Source: Phycisphaerae bacterium (GTDB lineage: Bacteria; Planctomycetota; Phycisphaerae; Phycisphaerales; UBA1924). Taken from it: 64,000 nucleotides of DNA. Within the stretch, counting starts at the first letter, position 1. The number at the start of each line of letters is the position of its first letter. Location: contig JAEUIW010000004.1 in assembly GCA_016794925.1 (NCBI GenBank), forward strand, positions 1 to 64,000, given 5' to 3'. The notes beneath the pieces are model-generated. The model ran no database searches. It was not told the origin of the DNA and saw only the letters and a program-made list of their open reading frames with translations. Shown here one piece after another: positions 50,892-59,935 of this stretch. Made by a program: the position numbers and the translations under genes.

Positions 50892-52022
50892 TCAGCGGCC
50901 GCCGGAGCGGCCGGGCTCGAGCTTGTCGAGTTTCTCGGAGAGGCGCCGGAGCAACTCCTCCATGCGGGCCAGTTTCTCCTCGAGGCGGTCGCGTTCGGCG
51001 ACGGCGCGGGTCTTCTCCTCCGCCAGCTTGGCCATCTGCTCGGCCTGCTGGGCGAGCTCGGCGGCGTTGCGCCGCTCGTCGTTCATGAAGCCCCTGACGT
51101 CGCCGGTGCCGGAGCGGGTGAAGAACCGGACGTTCGGCTCGCCGGCCTTGGCCCGGTAGCGCTCGGCCATCCGGAGCGCTTCGGCGAGAGACTTCTGGTC
51201 CATCTCGAGGTTGTTCAGGCCCTCGAGCCCCTTGATCTGGATGTTGTTGGGGAACGCGAAGACGCCCTCGCCCGCATCGATCGAATCGACCTCCGCCTTG
51301 CTCAGCCGCTCCTCGTCGAACTTCTCGAGCTCGATCGAGACGTCGCGCCGGACGCCGCCCTGGACGATCGTCAACCGCACGCTCTGGCCGGGCTCCTTGC
51401 CCCGGAGCACTTCGCGCACGGTCGCGTCGTCGGCCTTGCCGCGCCCCTCGACGTCGACGATGAGGTCGTAGGGTTTGAGTCCGGCGCGCGAGGCGCCGAG
51501 CCCGCGGTAGACCGAGGCGATCATCGCGGCGGTCCCGTCCTTGAGACCGAAATGTCCCAGCAGCAGCCGGTCGGGCGCGGCCATGGAGATGCCGACCATC
51601 ACCTTCGGATTCTCGGTCTGCCGGAGCGTGGACTTGCCGTCCGGGTCGGTGCTGTAGGTGTAGCGATAGACGCGGTCGCGGGGCGCATCGCCGCCCTTGG
51701 AGCTCGGCCCGTCCGGGCGGGGCGTGGCGGGTGTGGGCGGAGCGGGCGGCGTTTCGAGCACGCTCGTCTCGACGACCGTACGGCCCTGCTCATCGACGAT
51801 GCGGAGCCGCTGCCCCTGGCGCACGATCCGGTCGTGCGGGATGTCCTTGCCGTCGAGCGTGGCCTCGGTCACGGCGCCGTTCTCGATCACCAGGCGCAGG
51901 GCCGGCGAGTCCTTCATGATCTCGATCCGGCTCTGCTCCACCGCCTCCGGCTGGGCCGACGCGGCGGACCCCGCCGCCGCCACCGCCGCCGCGAACATCT
52001 GCATGATCCTGCTGCTTCTCAC
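50892..52022 (-). CDS. Exported PDZ-domain protein
   Basis: A 376-residue protein with a signal peptide (about 1-23, ending SAASAQ). A beta-rich region (about 30-130) is followed by a PDZ domain (about 140-240) with [28 protein letters not shown] and [16 protein letters not shown]-terminal coiled coil (about 310-372) is rich in Arg, Glu and Leu. There is no protease domain, so it is more likely a scaffold or sensor. The GTG at 52022 follows AAGGAG at five bases. It closes an operon with an anti-sigma-like gene and an ECF sigma gene, and a terminator follows, so it may be part of the envelope-stress signal. Confidence 0.75.
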   Translation of the reverse strand: MRSSRIMQMFAAAVAAAGSAASAQPEAVEQSRIEIMKDSPALRLVIENGAVTEATLDGKDIPHDRIVRQGQRLRIVDEQGRTVVETSVLETPPAPPTPATPRPDGPSSKGGDAPRDRVYRYTYSTDPDGKSTLRQTENPKVMVGISMAAPDRLLLGHFGLKDGTAAMIASVYRGLGASRAGLKPYDLIVDVEGRGKADDATVREVLRGKEPGQSVRLTIVQGGVRRDVSIELEKFDEERLSKAEVDSIDAGEGVFAFPNNIQIKGLEGLNNLEMDQKSLAEALRMAERYRAKAGEPNVRFFTRSGTGDVRGFMNDERRNAAELAQQAEQMAKLAEEKTRAVAERDRLEEKLARMEELLRRLSEKLDKLEPGRSGGR

Positions 52023-52116
52023 GTGAACTCCTTTCGCACCAGACACCGTCGGCACACTTGATGATGGCCCCGCCGAGGCACGCGCCGGAAGCCGGAAACA
52101 CCGCACCGATCACCCC

Positions 52117-52815
52117 CTAGAACGAGCCCTTCGGACGCACGACCGAGACCGGGACGGGCACCGCGTTGCCGGCGTCGTCCTGCCCGGCGCGGAAGAGGGA
52201 CTTGACGCGCGTCCGCTCCACGAACTGCCGCAGGTACACCACCTCGAAGCCCTCGCCGTCCGCGGCGGGGCGCGCATCGAGCAGCACGTGCGAGGGCATC
52301 TCCCCCGCGACCATTCCCTGCTTCTGCCCCACGTTCACGTACGCCTTGAGCGCGTCTTCGGGCGTGTTGATGCGGAACAGGCCCGCCTCGTGGCCGGGCA
52401 TCGGGCCGAAGTTGCCCCCGCCCGAATTCACCGGAAGCACGCCGCCGCTCCATGCCAGCACCACCGCCGCGGCGGCGGCCCAGCCGGCCCAGCCTTTCCA
52501 TGACGCCGCCCGCGCGGGGCCGATGCGTCCGACGACTTCCGATCCGTCCAGTCGCTCCAGGGCCCCGGCGGCCCGCAGACGCCGCATCTCGGTGTCGCCG
52601 GGCAGTTCGACGCGGTCCGCGGCATCGGTCAATTCGGCGAGCGCGCCGGCCAGCAGGGCCTTGCTCCGCTGGGCCTCGACCACCTCGCCCCACATCGCCG
52701 CGTCGGCCTTCACGCTCACCCCGAAGTCCCGCCACTCGCGGACCGTCGCCTCGCCGTCGATCAGGCGGCTGATGAGCAGATCACGATCGTCCGGACGCGC
52801 ATCAACCTGGTTCAT
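52117..52815 (-). CDS. Membrane-anchored anti-sigma-factor-like protein
   Basis: A 232-residue protein. The N-terminal cytoplasmic part (about 1-100) has LISRLIDGEATVREW and a helical region, as in anti-sigma proteins. One transmembrane segment (about 110-127, AGWAAAAAVVLAWSGGVL) follows and the rest is periplasmic. No zinc-binding HCC motif is visible, so it is not a ZAS-type anti-sigma. The gene overlaps the ECF sigma gene by four bases (ATGA), which strongly supports a pair. It precedes the PDZ gene by 95 bases. Confidence 0.75.
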   Translation of the reverse strand: MNQVDARPDDRDLLISRLIDGEATVREWRDFGVSVKADAAMWGEVVEAQRSKALLAGALAELTDAADRVELPGDTEMRRLRAAGALERLDGSEVVGRIGPARAASWKGWAGWAAAAAVVLAWSGGVLPVNSGGGNFGPMPGHEAGLFRINTPEDALKAYVNVGQKQGMVAGEMPSHVLLDARPAADGEGFEVVYLRQFVERTRVKSLFRAGQDDAGNAVPVPVSVVRPKGSF

Positions 52816-53495
52816 CGCTTCGTCTCCCGGGCGGGCGTCCGGCCCGCCGACCCCCCGCCCACCACGCTGACCCCGTCCACGCCCCGCGCCTGCTCGTGCC
52901 GCTCGCTCAACTCTCGGAGCATCCTCCGGCCGCGCACGATGCGGTTCTCGATCGTCGTTTCCGGCTGTCCCATGGCGTCGGCGATCTGGCGGTAGCTCAT
53001 CCCGCGAAGGGCCCGCAGCAGCAGGGGCTCGCGGTACTCATCGGGCAGTTCGCCCGCCAAGGTCAGCAGCCGTGCCCCGTCCTCACGGGCCTGGGCCACG
53101 CCGGAGGGCTCGGTCTCGCGTCGGGCCGCGTCCGGTCCGCGATCCTCTTGGGGGCCCGCGTCGTCCAGGGCCACCATCCGCCTCGACTGATCCCGACCAA
53201 CCCGCTTGCGCGCCAGCGACCGGGCCGCGTTGATCGCGATGATCCGCAGCCAGGGCCGGAACGCGCCCGCGTCCTCCAGCGTCGAGATCTTCGAGACCAG
53301 CGTCACCGCGACCTCCTGCAGCAGATCTTCCAGGTCCTCTTCCGCGTGACGACGCCCGCCGCCGGGCATGTGCGCCACCAGGATCGCCGCCACCCACCGA
53401 CGGTTCTGTGCCCACAAGGCGCGCAGCGCGGCGTGATCCCCCCTGACCGCGGCGGGCACCAGCACCTCGGATCCGTGAAGCGTCGTTTCGCTCAA
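52812..53495 (-). CDS. ECF-type RNA polymerase sigma factor
   Basis: A 227-residue sigma-70 relative. Region 2 (about 45-105) includes EDLEDLLQEVAVTLV and FRPWLRIIAINAARSLARK. Region 4 (about 160-205) includes LPDEYREPLLLRALRGMSYR and IADAMGQPETTIENRIVRGR. A Ser/Gly-rich tail of about 20 residues follows. The start is TTG at 53495 with AGGAG seven bases upstream; longer starts up to 53660 have no ribosome site. It overlaps the anti-sigma-like gene by four bases. It probably directs its own operon, but no ECF-type promoter was confirmed. Confidence 0.85.
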   Translation of the reverse strand: MSETTLHGSEVLVPAAVRGDHAALRALWAQNRRWVAAILVAHMPGGGRRHAEEDLEDLLQEVAVTLVSKISTLEDAGAFRPWLRIIAINAARSLARKRVGRDQSRRMVALDDAGPQEDRGPDAARRETEPSGVAQAREDGARLLTLAGELPDEYREPLLLRALRGMSYRQIADAMGQPETTIENRIVRGRRMLRELSERHEQARGVDGVSVVGGGSAGRTPARETKR

Positions 53496-53671
53496 CCGCT
53501 CGCTCCTGTACCCAGGGACGCCCTTCCTACCCTTTTCCGTCAAGCGGGGTTCGGCGGTCGTCCCAACCCGGGCGCGGTACGCTCGTGCGGCCTTCGGCCG
53601 ATCGAGCCCGGGGGCGTGTTTTCCGCAATCCCGATAACCGATCGCTTTGTTCGGAATCAATCAGGCGACCC

Positions 53672-54829
53672 GTGATCCCGAAGCAGCCGCAAGACACCGT
53701 CATGTCGTTCGGGGAGCATCTGGACGAGCTCCGCCGACGCCTCATCCACACGCTGCTCGGCCTGGCGCCGATCTTTTTCCTCTCGCTGCTCGTGGGCGAC
53801 CGGCTGCTGGGGTGGATGATCATCCCGGTCGAGCAGAGTCTCCGCAGCGCGGACATGACCGTCATGCTCCAGGGCACCAGCCCGCTGGAGACATTTTCAG
53901 CGTACCTCAAGGTCTCGCTCATCGCGGCGATCATCGTCGGCAGCCCCTGGGTGCTGTACCAGGCGTGGCTCTTCGTGGCGCCGGGCCTGTACGCCCGCGA
54001 GCGCCGCTTCGCGTACTTCCTGCTCCCCTTGAGCGTCGTCCTGACGCTGGCGGGGACCTACTTCCTGTTCCGGGTGATCCTGCCGGTCATGCTCGCCTTC
54101 TTCGCCGGGTTCGGTTCCGGCATCGGCGTCAGGCCGATCGAGACCGCCCCCATCCCCTCCAACATCGTGCTCCCCACGCTGCCCGTGCTCGCGGCGGATC
54201 CGCCCAACCCGGCTCCCGGGCAGGCCTGGGTCAACTCGGCCCTGCACAAGATGCGCGTCGCGGTGGCCGAGGGCAAGGTCCTGAGCGTGGAGCTGCACGG
54301 CGACGCCGTCATCGCGCAGCACTACAAGATCTCCGAGTACGTCAACCTCGTGTTCCTGATGACGCTGGCCTTCGCGCTGGCCTTCCAGACGCCCGTGGTC
54401 GTGCTCCTGCTCGGCTGGGTCGGCATCCTCCGCATCGAGACCCTGCGCCACTATCGCAAGTACGCCCTGTTCCTGGCGTTCGTCGCCGGCGCCATCATCT
54501 CGCCCTCACCCGATCCCTTCTCCATGATCCTCCTGGCGGTGCCGCTCTACCTTCTTTACGAGTTGGGCGGGATCCTGCTCCGCTTCATCCCCGCCTCGCG
54601 AGTCGCCGAGGGATTCTGGACCCCCGCCTCACGCGCGCGCCGTTCGCGCGCCCCCGACCGGCCGCGTGCCCGTTTCGCGCCGCCCGCCGATCCCCATGAA
54701 CCCGATCACGGGCGGGCCAACGGGGTCGGCGGACGCACCGTTCCCGCGTCGGATCCCCGGGCCGTCCCCGCCGCCCCGCACCCGCCCGAGGTCGCGCCCG
54801 ACGAGGATCCCCCGCGCGGCAACGGCTGA
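53672..54829 (+). CDS. tatC: Sec-independent protein translocase TatC
   Basis: TatC is the signal-recognition core of the twin-arginine translocase. The 385-residue product has the N-terminal SFGEHLDELRRRLI and six transmembrane segments. A long periplasmic insertion (about 160-225, with PTLPVLAADPPNPAPG) and a Pro/Arg-rich C-terminal tail of about 70 residues make it larger than usual (about 250). The start is GTG at 53672, giving VIPKQPQDTVMSFGEHL; ATG at 53702 is an alternative. tatA/tatB are not in the window. It stands divergent from the sigma gene and just upstream of tadA. Confidence 0.93.
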   Translation: MIPKQPQDTVMSFGEHLDELRRRLIHTLLGLAPIFFLSLLVGDRLLGWMIIPVEQSLRSADMTVMLQGTSPLETFSAYLKVSLIAAIIVGSPWVLYQAWLFVAPGLYARERRFAYFLLPLSVVLTLAGTYFLFRVILPVMLAFFAGFGSGIGVRPIETAPIPSNIVLPTLPVLAADPPNPAPGQAWVNSALHKMRVAVAEGKVLSVELHGDAVIAQHYKISEYVNLVFLMTLAFALAFQTPVVVLLLGWVGILRIETLRHYRKYALFLAFVAGAIISPSPDPFSMILLAVPLYLLYELGGILLRFIPASRVAEGFWTPASRARRSRAPDRPRARFAPPADPHEPDHGRANGVGGRTVPASDPRAVPAAPHPPEVAPDEDPPRGNG

Positions 54830-54844
54830 TCACTGCCGACCCCC

Positions 54845-55315
54845 ATGCCCGAGGCCACCCCCACCGACTTCGAGATGATGCGACTCGCGCTGGGCCTGGC
54901 GCGCGACGCGGCGGCGCTGGGCGAGGTCCCCGTCGGCGCGGTCGTCTACGAGACCGTCGCGGGCCGCGTGCTCGCGCGGGCGCACAACCGGCGCGAGATC
55001 GACCGCGATCCCGCGGCGCACGCCGAGCTGCTCGCGATCCGTGCCGCGGCCGCGGCCCTGGGCGACTGGCGGTTGACCGCGTGCACCCTCGTGGTCACGC
55101 TCGAGCCGTGCCCCATGTGCGCGGGGCTGATCGTCAACGCCCGCGTCGGCCGCCTGGTCTACGCCTGCAGGGACCCGAAGGCCGGCGCGTGCGACTCGCT
55201 CATGCGTCTGACCGCGGACAGCCGTCTCAACCACCGGGTCGAGCCCGTTCCGGGCGTGCTCGAGGCGGAGTCGGCCGACCTGCTCCGCGCGTTCTTCCGC
55301 GGGCTCCGCGCCTGA
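54845..55315 (+). CDS. tadA: tRNA-specific adenosine deaminase
   Basis: TadA converts adenosine 34 to inosine in tRNA-Arg. The 156-residue product has AHAELLAI (His ligand and catalytic Glu) and LEPCPMCAGLIVNARVGRLVY (two Cys ligands), exactly the deaminase pattern. The length fits the bacterial family. It begins MPEATPTDFEMMRLALGLAR, 15 bases after tatC. Its 3' end faces the convergent ComEC-like gene 11 bases away. Confidence 0.93.
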   Translation: MPEATPTDFEMMRLALGLARDAAALGEVPVGAVVYETVAGRVLARAHNRREIDRDPAAHAELLAIRAAAAALGDWRLTACTLVVTLEPCPMCAGLIVNARVGRLVYACRDPKAGACDSLMRLTADSRLNHRVEPVPGVLEAESADLLRAFFRGLRA

Positions 55316-55326
55316 TCGACCCACGC

Positions 55327-57933
55327 TCAGCGTGCCCCCGGCCGCGTCCCGGTCCGGATGGACCCGTCCATCCCGATCTCGCACCACAGCGCCCCGTCGC
55401 GCGCCGTGCTCAGCCACGTCCGCCCGTGCCGGATCTCGTCCCAGCGCGGATCGTCCAGACGCGATGCGCCCGTGGATTGCAGCACCACCCGCGGGTCCAG
55501 GCTCGACACGAAGTCGCGCGCCGCCGGCTTGTAGCTCCCGTGATGCGGGGCCTCCATGACGGCCACGGGCAGCCCCGGTCGCCGCGCCGCGATCCCTTCC
55601 ATCGCCGGGCCCTCGATGTCCCCGCACAGCAGCAGCGCCGGGCCTTCCCCGGCCGCGAACCGAGCGACCAGCGACGCGTTGTTGTCCGCCGGCGACGCGG
55701 CACGCCACCCCTCGGGCGGCCAGATCAACTCGCCCCGCGCCCGACCCAGGTCGATCACGTCGCCCGCGCGCGCCACGCGCAGGTCCACCCCCCGGCGCGT
55801 CAGCTCGGATGCCAGGCGCGCGGTCGGGCCGGACGGAAACTGACGGACATGATCCATGAACACACCGGTCACCAGCACCCGCTCGACACCGAGCGGATCG
55901 AGCACGTCGAGCACCCCCGCGTAGTGATCGAAGTTGGCGTGCGTCACCAGCACCGTCGGCACCCGCCACGCGCCCAGCGCTCGCGCCGCGGCGGGGATCT
56001 CCCGCACGCCCACCCCCGGCGACAGCGAGCCGCAGTCCCACAGCATCGCCGACGAGCCGGACCGAACCAGGTGGCACGTCCCGTCCCCGACCGCCAGCGT
56101 GTCCACGCGCAGCGCCACACCGCGAGCGGTTCCGGTGAATCCGAGCGTCACCCCCAGCCACGCGGCGAGCAGCACGACCGCCGCCGCCGCGCCCCGTCGC
56201 ACCAGCCGCGCGCGCGTCCCGCCCCCCGGCTCTCCCCAGCGGAACCACGCCACGACCACCGCGGTCGCGCCCCAGGCCCACGCCGCGGGGATCGACGGCA
56301 ACCGCACGGCCATCCACGGCAGGCCGTCGAGCGCCTCGACCATCGACAGCAGCGCCGTTCCGATCCCGTCGGTCAGCCCGGTCAGCACGCCCGCGAGCGA
56401 GGGCGCCGCCACGCCCAGCAGCAGCGCCGCGAATCCCACGCCGAGCGCGGCCGCGATCACCGGCACCACCACGATCGACGTCAGCCATCCCACCGTCGAG
56501 AGCACCCCGGTGTGGAGCGCGACCGCCGGCGCGGCCGCGGCCCAGCACATCACGTTCACCCCCACGACGTCCCGTGCCCGGTCCGCGAGCACGCGCCGCA
56601 CGCCCCGGGGCCGCTCGTCCTGCACCGTGCCCCGCAGTCGCGCGCCCAGCAGGCGCTCCCCGGCGCTCCCGCCCATCCAGAGCAGCAGCGCCGTGATGCC
56701 CAGCGAGAGCTGGAACCCCGCCGACCACAAGTCCAGCGGCCGCCACAGCAGCAGCGCCGCGCCGATCCACGCCAGCAGGTTCACCCGGTCGTACCGCCGG
56801 CCGAACGCCTCGGCGAGCAGGAACGCCAGCACCATCAGCGCCGAGCGCACCATCGGCGCCTCCGCGGGAACCACCAGCAGGTACGCGCCCACCAGCGCCG
56901 CCAACGCCAGCGGCTCGATCGCCCCGCGGTCGCCGCTCAGCCGCAGCAGGGCCATCGCCAGCGCGGCCATCACCGACAAGTGGAACCCCGAGATGGACAA
57001 CGCGTGGACCAGCCCCAGACGCGCGAACGACCGCTCCGCGTCCGCCAGCACCGGGTCCTTGTAGCCCAGCAGCAGCGCGCCCATCAGGGCCCGCGCCTCG
57101 CTCGCGCCCCCGCCCTCCACCGACGGTTGATCCAGCCCCAGCGCGCGTTCCGCGAAGACCCGGGCCCGCGCCAGCCCGCCGAGCCATCGGCCCGCGAACG
57201 CCTCGCTCGCACGCGCCGGCCCGATCCGCTCCAACACCCCCGACGCGGCCGAAGACGACACACGCAGCGTCCCCGCGAGGCCCTCCTGACGCGCGGCGAG
57301 CACAGGATCCCAGCGACCCGGGTTCCGCGCGCCAACGACCGGCTGAAAGAACCCCTTCACCCGCACGCCGTCGCCCGCGCCGATCCCGCTCAGGTCCCCG
57401 GGCGCTCGGATCCGCACCCGGCCGCTCGTTTCGATCCAGCCCGCTTCGCTTGCCGCCCGACAGGCCCGAAGCGTGAAGAGCGTTTCTTCCTCCCGGTGCG
57501 CCCAGCGTGCCAGCGCCCCCGCCCCGACACCGGCGCGCCGCGGCGTCTCTTCAACGATCCCCTCCAGCTCAATCAGCACCGGTCCCTCGGGCGTCGCCGG
57601 GATCAGCGCCCCCAGCGACGAACCCGTCCACGGTCCCATTCGCAGCCCCCACCAACCGGCTCCGAAGGCCGCCATCGCCCCCGCCAGGCACGCCACACAC
57701 AGCCTGCCGCGGCTCAGGCCGGCGCCGATCAGCGCCGCCGCGCACACGCCCAGGCACGCCGACGGCGCGAGCGCGTCCGCCCCGATCCAGCGCCCCGCGA
57801 TCAGGCCCAGCGCCAGCCAGGCGAACGCCCACACGCCCCGCCGGCTTGGTGTCGTCCGATGCCGTGGATGCGCCTCGCCGGGCGCGACCGCCGTCCGCGT
57901 CGCGCGATCAACCTCGTCGTCGCCCGGTCTCAC
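55327..57933 (-). CDS. ComEC/Rec2-family DNA-uptake channel protein
   Basis: A roughly 868-residue protein with the ComEC layout: an N-terminal DUF4131-like membrane/OB region (about 30-230), the competence domain with SFARLGLVHALSISGFHLSV (about 300-315) and many transmembrane helices up to about 590. A C-terminal metallo-beta-lactamase domain (about 620-868) has VTHANFDHYAGVLDVL and ALLLCGDIEGPAM. ComEC carries single-stranded DNA across the inner membrane during transformation. The start is uncertain: GTG at 57933 was preferred to TTG at 58011. A pseudopilin gene lies just upstream on the same strand. Confidence 0.85.
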   Translation of the reverse strand: MRPGDDEVDRATRTAVAPGEAHPRHRTTPSRRGVWAFAWLALGLIAGRWIGADALAPSACLGVCAAALIGAGLSRGRLCVACLAGAMAAFGAGWWGLRMGPWTGSSLGALIPATPEGPVLIELEGIVEETPRRAGVGAGALARWAHREEETLFTLRACRAASEAGWIETSGRVRIRAPGDLSGIGAGDGVRVKGFFQPVVGARNPGRWDPVLAARQEGLAGTLRVSSSAASGVLERIGPARASEAFAGRWLGGLARARVFAERALGLDQPSVEGGGASEARALMGALLLGYKDPVLADAERSFARLGLVHALSISGFHLSVMAALAMALLRLSGDRGAIEPLALAALVGAYLLVVPAEAPMVRSALMVLAFLLAEAFGRRYDRVNLLAWIGAALLLWRPLDLWSAGFQLSLGITALLLWMGGSAGERLLGARLRGTVQDERPRGVRRVLADRARDVVGVNVMCWAAAAPAVALHTGVLSTVGWLTSIVVVPVIAAALGVGFAALLLGVAAPSLAGVLTGLTDGIGTALLSMVEALDGLPWMAVRLPSIPAAWAWGATAVVVAWFRWGEPGGGTRARLVRRGAAAAVVLLAAWLGVTLGFTGTARGVALRVDTLAVGDGTCHLVRSGSSAMLWDCGSLSPGVGVREIPAAARALGAWRVPTVLVTHANFDHYAGVLDVLDPLGVERVLVTGVFMDHVRQFPSGPTARLASELTRRGVDLRVARAGDVIDLGRARGELIWPPEGWRAASPADNNASLVARFAAGEGPALLLCGDIEGPAMEGIAARRPGLPVAVMEAPHHGSYKPAARDFVSSLDPRVVLQSTGASRLDDPRWDEIRHGRTWLSTARDGALWCEIGMDGSIRTGTRPGAR

Positions 57934-58068
57934 GACCCATTCTTCACCACTTCCATCCAACCCGGATCCGCCCGCGGAGCGAGGCCGCTCGCGCCCGGCG
58001 CGCGTGCGCAACCAGCAACGCCGCCGGCGGCTCGGTCTGGTTGGCCACGTTCATGGCGCGCCGCGGGA

Positions 58069-59088
58069 TCAGTTCCCGACCGCGGTCATCAGGTCGTCGA
58101 AATCGATCATCGCGTCGTCCGGCGAGGTGTACTTGATCTGACCGCCCCGGCCCATCGCCACCTTGCCGCCCTTGTCCGTCGAGCCCACGAAGTACCCGTC
58201 GGTCCCCGCGGCGTGGAAGATCAGGCCGCCCCGCGCCGATCCCGGGGCCAGCGTGTTGCCCGACGTCGCCGGGTCCGGGAACGACGGGTGCCCCAGTATT
58301 CCCGTCATGGACGCGATGAGGTTCGCCGCCGGGTTGCCCCCGCCCACCATGCTCTTTCCCGCCAACGGGTCGCTCGACGTGCCCTTCTGGTTCTTCCCCA
58401 TCTTCCCCGGCGCGGCGTTGAGGAACCCCGCGTTCGACGCCCAGTAGAACCGGGCCCCGCCGCCGTTGAGCGTCTTGGTGGACATGATCGCCGCGAACGG
58501 CGTCGTCGGACCCGCGGGCACGTCGTCCTGCTGCCACGCCAGGATCGGCGTGCCGAACGAGTCAACCAGGTCCGGGATCTTCAGGTGCCCGTCCACGTTC
58601 GTCGCCTTCTTCGCCTTCGTGTCCTGCAGCACGAAGTTCGCCTTGTCCGGCACGAAGTAGCCCTTCGCGCGCGTGTTCGTGCCCGAGAAATTCGAGGCCG
58701 GTGCCGCGATCAGGTTCACGTTCACGTTCACCGTGCCCTGCACCTTCGGGCCCACCGCGTAGATCCCCTTGGTGTCGTCCGCCGCGTCCGTGGTGATCCC
58801 GCCCGACAGGTCCAGCAGCACGTTCTCCATCGCCATGAACCCGCGCGTCGAGTTCGACTGCGCGCCCATGTCGAACGCGTTGAAGTACCCGGGCGTGCGC
58901 CGCTCGTCCAGGACGAACTGCTGCGATCCGTTCGACAGGTCGTTGAGCAGCGCCAGCGTCGCGGCGCGCTTGGCCGTGTTCCGCGCCCCGCCCAGCACCG
59001 GAAGGATGATCGCGATCACCACCCCCACGATCGCCAGCACGATCAGCAACTCGATCAGCGTGAATCCGCGGCGTGTCGCACCAGCCAT
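58069..59088 (-). CDS. Type IV/type II pseudopilin-like protein
   Basis: A 339-residue protein with the prepilin peptidase site RRGFTLIELLIVLAIVGVV (about 7-25), where Gly-Phe cleavage and Glu5 of the mature form are conserved. After the hydrophobic helix comes a large globular domain (about 40-339) rich in Gly, Asn and Thr, which is much larger than a standard pseudopilin. This size is common in planctomycete prepilin-like proteins. The ATG at 59088 follows AAGGAG at six bases. It may belong to a secretion or DNA-uptake pilus; the ComEC-like gene follows on the same strand. Confidence 0.85.
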   Translation of the reverse strand: MAGATRRGFTLIELLIVLAIVGVVIAIILPVLGGARNTAKRAATLALLNDLSNGSQQFVLDERRTPGYFNAFDMGAQSNSTRGFMAMENVLLDLSGGITTDAADDTKGIYAVGPKVQGTVNVNVNLIAAPASNFSGTNTRAKGYFVPDKANFVLQDTKAKKATNVDGHLKIPDLVDSFGTPILAWQQDDVPAGPTTPFAAIMSTKTLNGGGARFYWASNAGFLNAAPGKMGKNQKGTSSDPLAGKSMVGGGNPAANLIASMTGILGHPSFPDPATSGNTLAPGSARGGLIFHAAGTDGYFVGSTDKGGKVAMGRGGQIKYTSPDDAMIDFDDLMTAVGN

Positions 59089-59315
59089 CGAACGCTCCTT
59101 CCGCATGCGCACCCCGTGCAGAGTAACCGAGATGAGCCTCCCCGCTCACGGAACACGAGAGCCGAACGCGGCTCCCACAAAACAGGTGCAGCGCGAGCCC
59201 GAGATTCGGTCCCATCTGCGAGGTTCTCTTCGTCACTATTCGCTCAGGCCTGCCGCCGGATCCGGTGAACTTCCCTGTCGAACTCACGTGGCCTGTAGAA
59301 AGGACCGCTTTCTTG

Positions 59316-59795
59316 TCACCCGCCGTACATGAACTCTTCCCGAACAATCTTCCCGTTCATCACGGTGTACACGCCGACCTCTTCCATCATCGTTCGCTGG
59401 CCGGTCTTGGTGTCCTCAACGTCCATCCGCAGCTTCACCGCGAAGCCCGTCGCGCCAACGTACGGCCCCTCCGCGCTCGCCCCGTGGATGCGGTGGCTCG
59501 CCATCCACTCCGCCCCCTTGGCCCGGACCGCTTGTTCGCCTTTCCACGACATCGCCACGCCCACCCCCTCGATCGACTCGATGGCCGGCGACCACCACTT
59601 CTTCTCGATCGCTTCCAATTTCCCCGCGTTGAACATCGATACGAGCGATGCCCCGATCTCGGCCGCGCCCGGGCCGCGGCCCGTTTTCACCACCTTCGGC
59701 GCGGCGATCCTGCCGCTCTTGACTGTCTTCTTCGCGCCGCTCTTCGATGGCTTCGACGCCTTGGTCCGACGTCCCTTTCCCTTTGCCTTCGCCAT
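59316..59795 (-). CDS. SnoaL-like (NTF2-fold) protein
   Basis: A 159-residue protein. The first 45 residues are Lys/Ser/Thr-rich and disordered-looking. An NTF2/SnoaL-like domain (about 48-159) follows, with EIGASLVSMFNAGKLEAIEKKWW and YVGATGFAVKLRMDVED, then VYTVMNGKIVREEFMY. Such domains act as small enzymes, binding modules or oligomerisers. No catalytic residue can be assigned. The ATG at 59795 follows AGGAG. The Lys-rich head could bind nucleic acid. Confidence 0.7.
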   Translation of the reverse strand: MAKAKGKGRRTKASKPSKSGAKKTVKSGRIAAPKVVKTGRGPGAAEIGASLVSMFNAGKLEAIEKKWWSPAIESIEGVGVAMSWKGEQAVRAKGAEWMASHRIHGASAEGPYVGATGFAVKLRMDVEDTKTGQRTMMEEVGVYTVMNGKIVREEFMYGG

Positions 59796-59935
59796 GCTCC
59801 CGACTCCTTTGTGTGTTGCGTTCCCGCCCGGTCGCCCGCGATTCCCAGGTCGCTGCGGAACGACCGTAGCCGCTCCGCACCGCCCGGGTTCGTCGTCCCG
59901 TTCGATCCGTGCGGAGCAGGGCCGAACACGCGGAC

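Noticed and set aside
47959-51159. Plus-strand frame of over 1000 codons opposite the amidase and MoxR genes
   Set aside because: Ser/Arg/Ala-rich shadow of two well-supported minus-strand genes.
55081-59268. Plus-strand frame of about 1400 codons across the ComEC-like and pseudopilin genes
   Set aside because: Arg/His/Pro-rich low-complexity product that crosses several real minus-strand genes; no domain was seen.
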